Source: Bacteroidota bacterium | GTDB taxonomy: Bacteria > Bacteroidota > Bacteroidia > Flavobacteriales_D > Crocinitomicaceae | Direction of reading: 5' to 3' | DNA length: 64,000 nucleotides | Assembly: GCA_016192075.1 (NCBI GenBank) | Contig: JACPUU010000007.1 | Location: 269,959-333,958, forward strand | Shown: positions 16,844 through 27,119 of the stretch, in pieces | Position numbering within the stretch: the stretch's first letter is position 1 | Layout of the letters: each line of letters starts with the position of its first letter | Position numbers and translations under genes: made by a program | Notes under the pieces: generated by a model | The model's input: the letters and a program-made list of their open reading frames with translations, nothing else | What the model was told of the DNA's origin: nothing | The model's database searches: none

Positions 16844-17406
16844 AATGTTTCTTCTGAGTTTGATTTTACCAACGTAACACAGACAGGACCGGTAGCTCCG
16901 GTATAATCAATGGTGGAACAAAAACGGCTGCTGAAAACATCTCTTTTCAAGCGTTCCAGCTGCGGGCTGTAATACGGTAACTCAACCGGCTGCCCTGTTA
17001 AAAGCCGGATCAATTGCCCGTCAATCAAATTCTGCTCGTCAAAAAACCGGTGCGGAAAAAGATCAATTTTCATCAGGAGCGTTTTTTGATCTTCTGCCTT
17101 AGCTGTATTTTTCAGCTGATCAATTTCATGCCGGAGTTCCCGTTCGAGTTTTTCTCTGAAAATCAACAGGTGCTTTTTTGCAGCAGCTTCTTCCAACCTG
17201 AAAACCAGGTGAAGTTTTGATGTTGAAATCTGGTAGCCTGAAAGAACCGAGTGCTCTCCTTTTTTATCTGTAACACTGTAATTCAGGCAGGTTGCAATAA
17301 GAATTTTAAACCGCTCTGCGGTGAACAGATTTTTCCAGCCACCAAAGATCAGCGTGATTGCCGTGACCGGAACCGGGATACCATAGCGTTTTATTTTCTG
17401 AGACAT
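16840..17406 (-). CDS. eCIS-operon protein resembling a degenerate Y1/RAYT transposase fold
   Basis: The product is 188 residues from ATG 17406; a GTG at 17433 is an alternative. The order A-I-T-L-I-F-G-G, N-L-F-T-A-E-R-F-K-I-L-I, G-Y-Q-I-S-T-S-K-L-H-L-V-F (about 58-69) and a following amphipathic helix L-I-F-R-E-K-L-E-R-E-L matches the layout of REP-associated tyrosine transposases, whose motif is M-P-N-H-x-H-L. Here the first His of the HUH motif is Lys (K64-L-H66), so it should be inactive as a nuclease. This family suggestion is my inference. It lies in the operon between the ATPase and the lysozyme and may have been recruited as a structural or nucleic-acid-binding part. Confidence 0.4.
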   Translation of the reverse strand: MSQKIKRYGIPVPVTAITLIFGGWKNLFTAERFKILIATCLNYSVTDKKGEHSVLSGYQISTSKLHLVFRLEEAAAKKHLLIFREKLERELRHEIDQLKNTAKAEDQKTLLMKIDLFPHRFFDEQNLIDGQLIRLLTGQPVELPYYSPQLERLKRDVFSSRFCSTIDYTGATGPVCVTLVKSNSEETL

Positions 17407-17442
17407 AACATTGACAAAAGGAGAACGATTCACTCAACCGGA

Positions 17443-18795
17443 TCAGCCGGCAATGCTTAATAATTTATTTTCTTTTTTAAATTCATTCTTCAGCGCTCTC
17501 AACAATTCAGCCTTTGTCACCACAAAATCATTTCTGCGAATTGCTGACAAGGCACAGTATCTTAAAACATTGGTAATTGACCCGCCGGCAATTTCATATT
17601 CCCCGGCAATTTCATCCAGGTCAATTTCAGCGTGTAATACGCAAGGGCCTGAAAAGGCTTGTTTCCATAGCTGCAGCCGCTCTTCCGGATCAGGCATTGC
17701 AAAGTGAATGACAGATTGAAACCTGCGCGTAAACGCTTCATCCATATTTGCCTTTAAATTTGAAGCCAGTATAACCACTCCCGGAAAATCTTCAATGCGC
17801 TGAAGTAAATAGGCTGTTTGCTGATTTGCATGCCGGTCGTTTGACGAGTTTGTTGCAGTACGTTTTCCAAACAATGCATCGGCTTCATCAAAAAACAAAA
17901 TCCAGTTTTTATGCTGCGCAATGTCAAAAACCTTCGACAGGTTTTTTTCAGTTTCACCAATGTATTTGGAAACAATCATGGACAGATCTATTTTATAAAC
18001 ATCTCTGCCGGATACTTTTCCAAGCAAGGTAGCCGTTAATGTTTTTCCGGTACCGGGCGGACCAAAAAACAGGGCCCTGTAACCGGGTTTGATTTTTTTC
18101 AGCAGGCCCCAATCATTCAATAGCGTAGAACCATGCTGAAGCCAGGTAATAATTTCCTGAACCTGATCCATCACCAGGTGATCCAGTACCACATCTTCCC
18201 ATTCCAGGTTGGTGGTAATAATTTGCGCCGGAAAAGAAGCACTGTGTTCAAGGCGCAATTCTTCACCGGTCAAAAAATAATGCAGCCAGCGGTCAGGCAT
18301 ACTCAGTGCCCCGCTATAACCAGGCACGTGCGATTCCATCTCAGCCAGCACCACTACCTGTTCTTTTATCAATACGCTGCTGTTTCCCAAAATCTTCATC
18401 ACCTCTATCCGTTTGTCCGGACTTGTGGCCGTGATCAGGAAACAAAGTGTCTGACCGGTTGGTAAAAAACCGCTGTGATTTTTATCAATGAGTCCGCCAA
18501 ACTCAGTAAACCCCCTGTCGTAAATGGCATTTTTTCCAAAAAAAACATCCAGCATTTCAGGTCGAATATGTGGTGTCAAAACCAGGGCCATTGCCATTCT
18601 GCCGTATACATCCAAATTCCATTCGTTGACTTTTTGCGCATAGGGCGTATCATTTGCATCCAGGTCAGGCAATGGAATATCCTGCCAGTTTTTTTCATGC
18701 CCTTCCTGCAGCAGATAACTGCGGATTACCTGGTCAATGACCTGCTGCAGCCAATCAATCTCAGCATGAAGGGTCAGTACACTGCTAGTTTTCAT
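17443..18795 (-). CDS. eCIS AAA+ ATPase (Afp15/Pvc15-like)
   Basis: 450 residues. The C-terminal half is an AAA+ module with Walker A G-P-P-G-T-G-K-T (245-252), Walker B I-L-F-F-D-E-A-D (299-306) and a distal T-R-R-F sensor/arginine-finger segment. The N-terminal half is a helical domain typical of the Afp15/Pvc15 family. In characterised clusters this ATPase is needed for particle assembly or cargo loading. It overlaps the upstream gene by 11 bases. Confidence 0.92.
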   Translation of the reverse strand: MKTSSVLTLHAEIDWLQQVIDQVIRSYLLQEGHEKNWQDIPLPDLDANDTPYAQKVNEWNLDVYGRMAMALVLTPHIRPEMLDVFFGKNAIYDRGFTEFGGLIDKNHSGFLPTGQTLCFLITATSPDKRIEVMKILGNSSVLIKEQVVVLAEMESHVPGYSGALSMPDRWLHYFLTGEELRLEHSASFPAQIITTNLEWEDVVLDHLVMDQVQEIITWLQHGSTLLNDWGLLKKIKPGYRALFFGPPGTGKTLTATLLGKVSGRDVYKIDLSMIVSKYIGETEKNLSKVFDIAQHKNWILFFDEADALFGKRTATNSSNDRHANQQTAYLLQRIEDFPGVVILASNLKANMDEAFTRRFQSVIHFAMPDPEERLQLWKQAFSGPCVLHAEIDLDEIAGEYEIAGGSITNVLRYCALSAIRRNDFVVTKAELLRALKNEFKKENKLLSIAG

Positions 18796-19705
18796 AATTC
18801 ATGAAATATTTTTCAATATCATCCAGGTTTGCATCAGCCCAACGGAAATAAAGTAAAGCCGTATTCGGGTTCAGCTGATTTGCCTGAAGCATATCCAGTA
18901 AAGACGCTTTTGCAACAGACGGTACAAGTGGTTCGTGCGAAAATTCATGCACCCGGTCATACTTAAAAAACCCGGGAGCCCACTCACTTTGCCTGGTACG
19001 GTCTTCAATCAGTTCACTGATAAAGGTGTCCAGTCTTTCATCCTGGATCACCAGTTTTTTAGCTTTGTAAAAAGCAGGTTTTCGGGTAGCCTCACGGTGA
19101 TAGTATTCTAACCCGTGTGACTGAATTGTTTTTGCTTCGTGATGGCCAAAAATATCTACCAACCCAAAATTATCTGCCTCGGTTGCAATTTCCAGATCGG
19201 CATTCTCAGCCCCAGAAACAGCAAGGGTCCAGTCAGACGTTGTTACCGTTTCTGTCACCAGGTAAAGTTCTCTGAAAGAAAAAACCGTTTGCGTCAGTTT
19301 AAGAATGAGTTGCTGCTGTATTTCATTCCAGTTCGCCAATTTAATAGACTCCGGATTGTTGCCTTTGAAAAAGAAACTTCCCGCACTGTCAAACGCCAGT
19401 TTCTGTTTACTGAACTCAAAGTGCCCCTCAATGGCACCCTGCCCGTGACCCCTGCCGGAATAAGGTTTTGAAACCCCGTCACCAAAGTGCCAGCCAGACT
19501 GATTTTGCCTGACGTTGTAGGCAAAAGACACATCCTGCGGATCAACAAGACCGCTTCGGAAAACATTGCCGAGAATGATCATTTCACCATTTCTGATCTG
19601 AAAAAAATCGCCGGGAAAAACGGAATACCCAATGGGTTTGGCCGGAATAAATCCACCCGTTTTCAAATAGCATGTTCTGAAAAATTTTCGATAGTACCTG
19701 TTCAT
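18785..19705 (-). CDS. eCIS-cluster protein of unknown function
   Basis: 306 residues with no signal peptide or membrane segment and no motif I can assign. The N-terminal part is beta-rich with glycine turns (S-G-R-G-H-G-Q-G-A-I-E-G-H-F-E), the C-terminal 100 residues are helical and acidic. It overlaps the ATPase gene and follows the helical protein genes by 66 bases, so it is part of the operon. The position near Afp13/Afp14-like genes suggests a structural or baseplate accessory role; I have no direct evidence. Confidence 0.55.
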   Translation of the reverse strand: MNRYYRKFFRTCYLKTGGFIPAKPIGYSVFPGDFFQIRNGEMIILGNVFRSGLVDPQDVSFAYNVRQNQSGWHFGDGVSKPYSGRGHGQGAIEGHFEFSKQKLAFDSAGSFFFKGNNPESIKLANWNEIQQQLILKLTQTVFSFRELYLVTETVTTSDWTLAVSGAENADLEIATEADNFGLVDIFGHHEAKTIQSHGLEYYHREATRKPAFYKAKKLVIQDERLDTFISELIEDRTRQSEWAPGFFKYDRVHEFSHEPLVPSVAKASLLDMLQANQLNPNTALLYFRWADANLDDIEKYFMNYEN

Positions 19706-19771
19706 AATTCAGCATTAAGAAAAAATTCACCGCCATCCGGTTTTGGACGGCGGTGAATGTGTTGATTTGTT

Positions 19772-20605
19772 TTAAGAGGCCAGTGCAGCAGCATTTGCAG
19801 CTGCCAGACCTAACTGCAATGAGCGGAGCTGGATCTGTGCTTTATTCAGTTCAACCGTTTTCTGGTTAAGCTGTTTAAGCGTTTTGTTATTCGCATCCTG
19901 GGCGCGTTCATAATCTTCTTTAGCTGTGGTATAAGCACCGTCAAGCATTTTCTGAATGCACTGGCTGGTTGCGTTTTTGGTTTCTTTGTCTACAGACAAT
20001 GTATCTGCCAGCGTAATTGATTGTGTATATTCCAGCGTGCAGGCAGCCTCAGATTCCTGGCTGGTAGCCTGTGCTGCAAAGGCCGATTTTAACGCAACCA
20101 GGGTCAATGCCACTGCATTATTGGCATCCGTGCCTGCTGTTGTAATGGTACTTACCAGTTCATCCGAAATCAGCGGATTTTGTGCTTTCTTCCTGACAAT
20201 GAGATTTGCCAGCCTGTTGATACTTTCAGCTGAATAAATCAATTTGCCGATAACACTGTTTACATTCTCTGCAACTGCCTCTGATTTTTCTTTGGCAAGA
20301 ACCATTTCTGTAAACGCAATCTGCGAGTTTTCAACCAGGTCGTTTGCGGTTTGAACCACACTGTCAACCAGGTTTTTATTACTTAAAGCCTGTGCCCTGT
20401 TCGCATCAGCAGCAGACAGGAAAGCCTGAAATGTTGCCGATTTTTGAGTCAGTGAATCAACAATGGCCTGCAGCTGTGTTACATTATTTTCAGCATCCTG
20501 CACCTGAATGGTCAGCAGATCCAGTTCCTTTTTTTTCTTTTCGTTGATTCCGTATTTTGCCGGAGTCAACACCGTCATATTGGTTACGAGTGTTTGATTT
20601 TTCAT
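19772..20605 (-). CDS. helical coiled-coil eCIS protein
   Basis: 277 residues, almost entirely helical, Ala/Ser/Thr/Gln-rich with heptad-like spacing. An N-terminal coiled coil (about 20-70), a middle helical bundle (about 75-200) and a C-terminal coiled coil (about 225-265) are visible. It shares composition and layout with the N-terminal 250 residues of the next gene upstream, so the two may be paralogous in part. No known domain. It occupies the slot where other eCIS have fibre genes and might form an elongated appendage or adaptor. Confidence 0.6.
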   Translation of the reverse strand: MKNQTLVTNMTVLTPAKYGINEKKKKELDLLTIQVQDAENNVTQLQAIVDSLTQKSATFQAFLSAADANRAQALSNKNLVDSVVQTANDLVENSQIAFTEMVLAKEKSEAVAENVNSVIGKLIYSAESINRLANLIVRKKAQNPLISDELVSTITTAGTDANNAVALTLVALKSAFAAQATSQESEAACTLEYTQSITLADTLSVDKETKNATSQCIQKMLDGAYTTAKEDYERAQDANNKTLKQLNQKTVELNKAQIQLRSLQLGLAAANAAALAS

Positions 20606-20610
20606 AATTT

Positions 20611-22806
20611 CTATTTATTAGTTACTGCTTTTTCTTTGTAAATAAATGACCGGGTGTCTGCATAAGCTGACAGGGCATTTGTAAACTGAATATTCACACC
20701 CTGATTTTCGGTAGAATAAGAAAGTATTACCGGAACATATTTCTTTTTATCAATCAGTGGATTTCCGAAATTATCCGTAATGGTGTCATCAATAATCAAC
20801 TGCTGATGGATCAGTGTATAGCCACTCAGCAATTGTTCAACCTGCCCCTTGATCTCCTTGTCCTTAACCTGTGATAGGTCATAGGTAAGTCCTTTACGTT
20901 CCGTTTCATTGATCCGGATTGTTTCTGAATGACCGGCTTTTGAAATGGTAAAATGGATACCATGTTCTGCTTTTTTGTAGGTAGAAACAGCAAAATGTTT
21001 TTTCCGCATGGCGCTGCTGAACCAGTCATACGATGTTTTAATATCCAGTTCCGTATCGCGGTCTTTAAGCACAAACGGTGAGGATTTAGCATAGCTGCCG
21101 TCAGTCACCTGTTCTGCCAGGGCAAGATTAAAGAAGAATCCCGGTTTAATATCTGATTTAACCTGGATCTGATCCATGGCCGCTTTCTTATTTTTTTGAT
21201 TTTCTGCCAGGTCTGCTTTTTTTAGCCGGAGAACAGCCTTCTCTGCCTTGAGCTGCTGTTCCAGTTTTTGCAGTTCAGCATCCAACGCCGGTGTTCTTTC
21301 TGCATGTGCCTGATTCACCTCAATCTGAACAAGCAACGAATTTATAAGCGTATTGCATGAAACAATATCCGCTTCATCCTGCATAATTGCCGGATCATAT
21401 TTCTCCGCAATTTCTTCCCGTTTCTGTACTTCATCTTCAATCCTGCGGAGGCCCCTTTCAGTAAGCAGACCTTCAATCAAATCGGTATTATCCGGAAGAA
21501 ACATGCACCTGTATTCAACCTTGAACTGTTTGTCTTCAACCAGCGCAAATTCCAGCACTTGTCCTTTGTTGCCCGCAGTATCAACCGGAATTGTTACAAC
21601 ATTAATGGCAGCATGTTCGGGACTGCTTAGTTCATTTGTCAAAACAAAACTCGCCGATGGTGCTGTTAAATAATCGTCAAAATTATTAAGCGCTTTTTTG
21701 TACTGCTCTGTAAATACCGCCATAACAAATATGACATAACTTTCACCCATTTCCATTGCCTCATTATCGGTATCATACAAATCAGACGTAAAAATTTCTT
21801 TTACTATTTTATTCAATCCTGCCTTGCTGTTGTGCGGAATCTGGATGTACTGTCTTTTCATTTCTTTAAGAACAAGATCCTCTGCCCTTGCTATTGAAAA
21901 GGTTGATTTTTTACTGTCTTTTACCAGCATAATGTAGTAATCACTTACCGGACAATTGTGATACTTTTTTAATTCAGGGCTGGTAAAAAACGGATTCAGG
22001 TAATTGTCAAATGATACAGTGTAACTGTAATCCGGTCCTTTTGTTCTGGTTGGTACTGTAAGCAGGTTAAGATTCAGCTGTTTGATACTGAGCAGGTATG
22101 CTGCCTGGGAGGCAAAATATTCTGTATTAATATCCTCCAGATCACCTTCAGCTTTTTTCTCTGCCACACAAGACAGCGCAAGGGAAGCATTTTCAGACGC
22201 CATCACAGCCGCTGTAGCATCAAATTGCGAACTCACAACAGACAAGAGGTTAGAAACAGCTGAACTGGTTGCTTTTGATTTATCTGCCACGGTAGATGCT
22301 GATACTTCTGCCGTCATGGAAGAAGCCTCCATGGCAAGCTGCGATGTATACTCTGCACTGAAAGCCGTATCATTCATGAGGGTATTAACCTCGTTTGCCA
22401 ATTCATAAATCTGGCTTCCAAAATCACCGGCATTCAGCATGTTGAGCACACTGCCCATATCACTTGCAAGGCGCAAAACCGCATTGGCTGCAAGCTGCAC
22501 ATTGGCAGCTGCAACAGAGGTGTTAGTCACCGTTTGTGCAACATATTGTTTTTCCTGCGTGGCAGAATCAAATAAATTGGTTGCTATGTTGTTATTGGTT
22601 ACAGCTTTTTCTTTTACCTGCTGCTGAAAATCATAGGTAATGCCCACTGCATCCAGTTTTTCCTGCGCGGTAATTTTTGCACCCTGCGCGTAATAGAGTG
22701 TGAACATAGCTGCATTCAGCTGAGCCCCCATTTTGTTTTGTTCCAACTCCTGGCTCTGAAGTGATGCCACTACGCTGGAATTCAAATTTTCGTTATACGA
22801 ATTCAT
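20611..22806 (-). CDS. large helical eCIS protein, candidate appendage
   Basis: 731 residues. Residues about 1-250 are Ala/Ser/Thr-rich helix with repeated A-A-A/A-S-A patches, followed by a globular mixed region (about 255-450), a charged coiled coil (about 455-560; E-L-Q-K-L-E-Q-Q-L-K-A-E-K-A) and a beta-rich C-terminus (about 565-731). No receptor-binding domain is recognised. It starts 116 bases after the tape-measure gene and is 5 bases from the next gene. By position it could replace the Afp13 tail fibre. Function is inferred from location only. Confidence 0.58.
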   Translation of the reverse strand: MNSYNENLNSSVVASLQSQELEQNKMGAQLNAAMFTLYYAQGAKITAQEKLDAVGITYDFQQQVKEKAVTNNNIATNLFDSATQEKQYVAQTVTNTSVAAANVQLAANAVLRLASDMGSVLNMLNAGDFGSQIYELANEVNTLMNDTAFSAEYTSQLAMEASSMTAEVSASTVADKSKATSSAVSNLLSVVSSQFDATAAVMASENASLALSCVAEKKAEGDLEDINTEYFASQAAYLLSIKQLNLNLLTVPTRTKGPDYSYTVSFDNYLNPFFTSPELKKYHNCPVSDYYIMLVKDSKKSTFSIARAEDLVLKEMKRQYIQIPHNSKAGLNKIVKEIFTSDLYDTDNEAMEMGESYVIFVMAVFTEQYKKALNNFDDYLTAPSASFVLTNELSSPEHAAINVVTIPVDTAGNKGQVLEFALVEDKQFKVEYRCMFLPDNTDLIEGLLTERGLRRIEDEVQKREEIAEKYDPAIMQDEADIVSCNTLINSLLVQIEVNQAHAERTPALDAELQKLEQQLKAEKAVLRLKKADLAENQKNKKAAMDQIQVKSDIKPGFFFNLALAEQVTDGSYAKSSPFVLKDRDTELDIKTSYDWFSSAMRKKHFAVSTYKKAEHGIHFTISKAGHSETIRINETERKGLTYDLSQVKDKEIKGQVEQLLSGYTLIHQQLIIDDTITDNFGNPLIDKKKYVPVILSYSTENQGVNIQFTNALSAYADTRSFIYKEKAVTNK

Positions 22807-22922
22807 AGTTAAATTATTTAAATTGTTTATTGATTCACGTTTGCTATCAAAGAATTGACAAGCCTTAACTGCTGTCCATGTTCTGAGAATTTTTTGTTAA
22901 TTTCATACTTGTTGTTTTTGGT

Positions 22923-25900
22923 TTAGTAAGGCCACGTTACATGCAGCGGTTTATTCATCCAGGGATAATTAATGATGGAAAATGAAAACGGCGACTTGTG
23001 AATCAGAATATCGTAGGCCCTTTTTTCCACAATCAGTTCCCACTTGTCATCAGTCTCAAATAAAATTCCATCTCTGACCAGCCAGTTTCCTCTGAAGCCA
23101 TAAACGGAGCAATCACCTATTGCGGGCCAGTGCCCGATAATTGCACGAATCAACCCTTCAATCATGGTTTTATGCTGATCGGTAATCGCAATCTCGTCGT
23201 ATACCGGATCAGTCTGCCGTAGACCGCACAGTACTTTGTTAAGCGGAAGCAGTGATTCTTCGGTCCGCGTTAAACCGGTAGCCACATGCTGTAAAAAATG
23301 AACGGCGCTCATTTGTGCCTGATTGTTCGTGAATTTTCGATCCGTTAGTAATCCCAGGCGTTCAAAAAGTAAAGAAACGTAACCACTGACCAGTACCAGA
23401 CCGGCATTTTTCACAGCTACTCCGGTTCTTTTTTCAAGCGTTGCTGCCTGTTTTTTAAAGTCCTGCGATGCGCGTTTTAAAACAGTTGGAGTCGTCACAA
23501 CAGCAGACGTTTCCTGTTCACGCTCTAACAAACTTTCCAGCGAAACCTGGATGGCAGCCGGCAAATGGTACCGGTGCTTGTGAAGATCGTGCAGAAAATT
23601 CTTTTTTACGCGTTTGCTTATTCCAGGCAGATCCCAAAGAATTTCGGTAATCAAACGGTCGGTCGAAACAAGTCGCCAGTTATTGACAGACCATGCTTTC
23701 AGTAGTTTACGGAATAAGATAAACTGCAATTCACTGCTGCTGATATCGCTGAATGAAATGTGTGAAAAAGCAGCATACAATTTATGCAGCATTTCGACAG
23801 AGGCCTGCCTGCTTCTGTCTGAATTTGTGATGCAATGTGTCAGCTTTTCAAAACCAAGATGTTCGTGCAGTCTCTTCACCTGTATCGTATCCGGGTTTGC
23901 ATTTCTCATGGTGTCAGATAACAATTTTGGATACGCAGCCACTACGCTGGTTATCCAATAGGTCATGGTATGATTTTCAGCTTGCTCAAACCACGATGGC
24001 AGTTCGCCGGTCAGAACAATTGTTTCAAAAAACGCTCCCAGTAATTTGGCCTGATCCAGTTTTAAGATCCATTCCGGATCAGCTGTATGTGCAGGAGAAT
24101 CAAGCGGAATATCGGGCATTAATTCCACGAGCACTTCTTTTAATCCGGAGGTAAGCAGGTTCTTGTTTTTTTCAAGCAGCCTGGCTAAATCAACGGCGGT
24201 TATTCCATCTTCCATACGAATCCGGTTTAGTACTTTTTTTACCAACTCTTTCAGGTTGACAGATGGCCTGCCATCTGCGCGGGTCTCCAACCATATACAG
24301 GTCCAAAAATGCAAATGCAGTTCTGTTGTCAAATGCCCCAGACCTATTTTTGCGAGGAATGCATGCAGCGCCAGGACGGATTGTATTTTTTGCTTCAGTG
24401 ACAGGCCTGCATCACAACTGAGCTGCTCACCCAGCTGATCAACCGGAATAACCGATGCCAGTGCAGAAAGCTCATTGTCCAGTTCAGGCATTTCTGCAAT
24501 TATCCGGCGAAGGCCGACAGGTTTATTTGCCAGTAATAACACCACCAATTCCGAAAAACGGTACGGTGATTTACCACTTTCAAAAAATGACGGTCCCTCT
24601 TTCAGGCACTGATCAACCAAATCTGACAGAACCACCGCATTACGATCTGCTTTTGTTTTTTTCTCTTTTTGAGCCGATCCGGCAACTCTGTTCCCGCTCC
24701 ATTTATCGGTCACTGCCGGGGTAAACGAAAAGCCCAGCCGATACGCTGCCGATTTTAAGAATAGATCACGCAGCACGGTTTGATTACCTTTGTGTAAATC
24801 ATACCGCAGCAAACAAGTCCAGAAAATCTCTTTCAGAACAATGCGCTGATCAGCCTGATTTTTTTTCTTGCTTAACGATGCTTCAATCAATGCACTCTCA
24901 ACCAGTTCAGCCAGAAGTGATTTTCCGCCTTTCAAAAAATACTCCAGTAACTTTTCGGATTCGGTCTGATTTTTTTCTCTGAATTTTATAAACAGCGGAT
25001 GGTAAAAATTACATTTGAGGTAATGCATCAGTTCAGTCCGTTTGCCGCTACCCCTCATTCGTTTCAAGACAGTTTCAATGCTGAACGGTGATTCTGAAAT
25101 TTTTTGTTTTGCTGTTGGATTTATGCGTTTGATGTTCGCAGAAAGTACCCCTGCCCCATCTATCTTAGCATCAATGCATACCTCACTGAAAATCTGCTGC
25201 GCATTTTCATGCATGGATGCAGGCAGACGTTTCACTACCACATTAACCAGTTTTACCAGGAACTGACTACTACTAAGATCAGGCTCAAAAAGCAATTGCT
25301 TCAACGCTGCCGGCAACAGGTGTTGCAATAACATGGCCGGAACCGAAGCCCCGGTATTTTTGCAAAAAGCTGAAAGTGCCTGGTGAAAAGAGACGATCAG
25401 GCTTGCATGCGGCACCACTGATTTTTTTAGTAATTCAAGAATAGGAAAATCATCTGCGAACGACCCCATTATTTTTTCAAGTCTTTTTTTATGTCGATAC
25501 TGCTTCAAAATAACCAGGGCATCCGCAGGGCCATACATCAGGTAATCACGTACCAATGCTTTTAGTGATTTTTCAGTTGAAGTCCCTAACGTTTTCGATT
25601 GTATGAGTTGATCGAGTATGTGATACAAATCTGCCTGATAAACCGTTCCGATTTTCTGCTCAATCTGCTTACGCTGCAGTGAAACCAACTGATCAACATA
25701 CGCTACAGCCTGCGCTGATTTAACAGACCCAGGTACCTCAGCAACAAGTAAATCGCTGAGCATTTCCGATTTGCTCAGACCAAGACTTGTTGCAAGCTCA
25801 GAAACTGCAAAGTCTGTAAATGATTTTACAGAAATTTCAGATTGGCTCTGTTCCATAAAAAAAATGATCCCCAGCTGCCAGAGCTGTTTTTGATCGGGCA

Positions 25901-27119
25901 ACCGATCAGCCTGTTTTAACAAGACACTCAGAAAAGAAATACATGCCACATACGATTCAGCATTTGTACCGGCAAGTTCTGTCAAAACCAATTCAAGTGA
26001 CTTTTCATTCAAACTGGCGACACTGCCCACCAGTTTTTCAGGTGTTGATGCCAACCTGGCAATCAGCTGGCGAAAACGCACCGGGTTTTGACGCGCCAGG
26101 TTAACTACAAACTCATTGAACTCAAACCGGTCGTGCAATGAAACACAACGGCCGGCATCTGTAAAATACGTTTCAAGCAATTTCCAGTATTCTTCTTCCG
26201 TTACAGATTTACCCGCTTCAACAGGTGATTCAACCAGGCTTTCTTCTGTCAGCAATTTAATGATTTTGAAAAACGTACTTTTCACTGATGAATTTTCTGC
26301 CACCTGATCAACAGCCCGCTCAATCAGCTTCAGCAATTCCTCGTACGTCATGTTATAGTGATCTGCCATTTGCCGGATATTGCTTCGCATAAAAGCCACT
26401 TTGTTGAAAATGGTTCCGCGCTCAATGAGCAAATGATTCAAAATCCAGAGCCAGAGATTCTTCTTAAAATCAAGGCTTCCGGTGTGCACCAGGTTTTCTT
26501 TAACCTGGATGTGAATGAGCTCTTTTGAAAATTCAGTAATCTGCGTATAATTATCCGGTTCAAGGCCACGAATTATTTTGCGCAGATTTGGTTCACTCAG
26601 TTGCCAGGCAATGCGTTTCCGTACATTTTCATGTGTCACGCCAACCTGCCGGATCATTGCAATGGTATTGGTTAAATTGTGCTGTAGCTGAAGCGCCATC
26701 AGTTCATTAACTGTTCCGTCTGCCGCTTTATAATTCCAACCGCCAACACCATTCATCAGAAAAAAACGGAGCTGATCAAGGTGCGAACCATCGCTGCTGA
26801 GTATTTCAATTTTGTTATCGGTTGCTGCTGCTGTGAGAATAAGTTCAATCAATTTTTCACGCAGCTGGCTCCTGATTTTCAGCGCAAGATCTGTCTCCAG
26901 GTTATCAAGCGCTATTTCTCCCAAATCCAGTTCCAGCGAATTAATTTTCCAGGTTTGTTCATCCGGACACAATTCATCAAAAACTTCAGCGAGTTCACGC
27001 TGCAGCATAATTTTACTCCACGCACTTAAACGCCGCTGCAAATCAGTGGCATCGTCTTTCTGATCCAGCGAAGTATTCCATTTAAACCTCGATACGATAT
27101 GTTTTCCGCCGCTATACAT
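22923..27119 (-). CDS. eCIS tape-measure protein (Afp14/Pvc14-like, CIS_TMP)
   Basis: 1398 residues. The N-terminus has the signature of the contractile injection system tape-measure family: H-I-V-S-R-F-K-W, a helix with L-Q-R-R-L-S-A-W, then I-N-S-L-E-L-D-L-G-E-I-A. The body is long, helical and leucine-rich with several repeat-like helical segments, and a Trp-rich C-terminus ends P-W-M-N-K-P-L-H-V-T-W-P-Y. Its length sets tube length. It is longer than many Afp14 homologues, so the particle may be long. It overlaps the Afp12-like gene by 8 bases. Confidence 0.88.
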   Translation of the reverse strand: MYSGGKHIVSRFKWNTSLDQKDDATDLQRRLSAWSKIMLQRELAEVFDELCPDEQTWKINSLELDLGEIALDNLETDLALKIRSQLREKLIELILTAAATDNKIEILSSDGSHLDQLRFFLMNGVGGWNYKAADGTVNELMALQLQHNLTNTIAMIRQVGVTHENVRKRIAWQLSEPNLRKIIRGLEPDNYTQITEFSKELIHIQVKENLVHTGSLDFKKNLWLWILNHLLIERGTIFNKVAFMRSNIRQMADHYNMTYEELLKLIERAVDQVAENSSVKSTFFKIIKLLTEESLVESPVEAGKSVTEEEYWKLLETYFTDAGRCVSLHDRFEFNEFVVNLARQNPVRFRQLIARLASTPEKLVGSVASLNEKSLELVLTELAGTNAESYVACISFLSVLLKQADRLPDQKQLWQLGIIFFMEQSQSEISVKSFTDFAVSELATSLGLSKSEMLSDLLVAEVPGSVKSAQAVAYVDQLVSLQRKQIEQKIGTVYQADLYHILDQLIQSKTLGTSTEKSLKALVRDYLMYGPADALVILKQYRHKKRLEKIMGSFADDFPILELLKKSVVPHASLIVSFHQALSAFCKNTGASVPAMLLQHLLPAALKQLLFEPDLSSSQFLVKLVNVVVKRLPASMHENAQQIFSEVCIDAKIDGAGVLSANIKRINPTAKQKISESPFSIETVLKRMRGSGKRTELMHYLKCNFYHPLFIKFREKNQTESEKLLEYFLKGGKSLLAELVESALIEASLSKKKNQADQRIVLKEIFWTCLLRYDLHKGNQTVLRDLFLKSAAYRLGFSFTPAVTDKWSGNRVAGSAQKEKKTKADRNAVVLSDLVDQCLKEGPSFFESGKSPYRFSELVVLLLANKPVGLRRIIAEMPELDNELSALASVIPVDQLGEQLSCDAGLSLKQKIQSVLALHAFLAKIGLGHLTTELHLHFWTCIWLETRADGRPSVNLKELVKKVLNRIRMEDGITAVDLARLLEKNKNLLTSGLKEVLVELMPDIPLDSPAHTADPEWILKLDQAKLLGAFFETIVLTGELPSWFEQAENHTMTYWITSVVAAYPKLLSDTMRNANPDTIQVKRLHEHLGFEKLTHCITNSDRSRQASVEMLHKLYAAFSHISFSDISSSELQFILFRKLLKAWSVNNWRLVSTDRLITEILWDLPGISKRVKKNFLHDLHKHRYHLPAAIQVSLESLLEREQETSAVVTTPTVLKRASQDFKKQAATLEKRTGVAVKNAGLVLVSGYVSLLFERLGLLTDRKFTNNQAQMSAVHFLQHVATGLTRTEESLLPLNKVLCGLRQTDPVYDEIAITDQHKTMIEGLIRAIIGHWPAIGDCSVYGFRGNWLVRDGILFETDDKWELIVEKRAYDILIHKSPFSFSIINYPWMNKPLHVTWPY

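Noticed and set aside
20000..22630. Long plus-strand frames rich in Ala/Ser opposite the helical eCIS genes
   Set aside because: They are shadows of the Ala/Ser/Thr-rich minus-strand genes, which have operon context and plausible starts.
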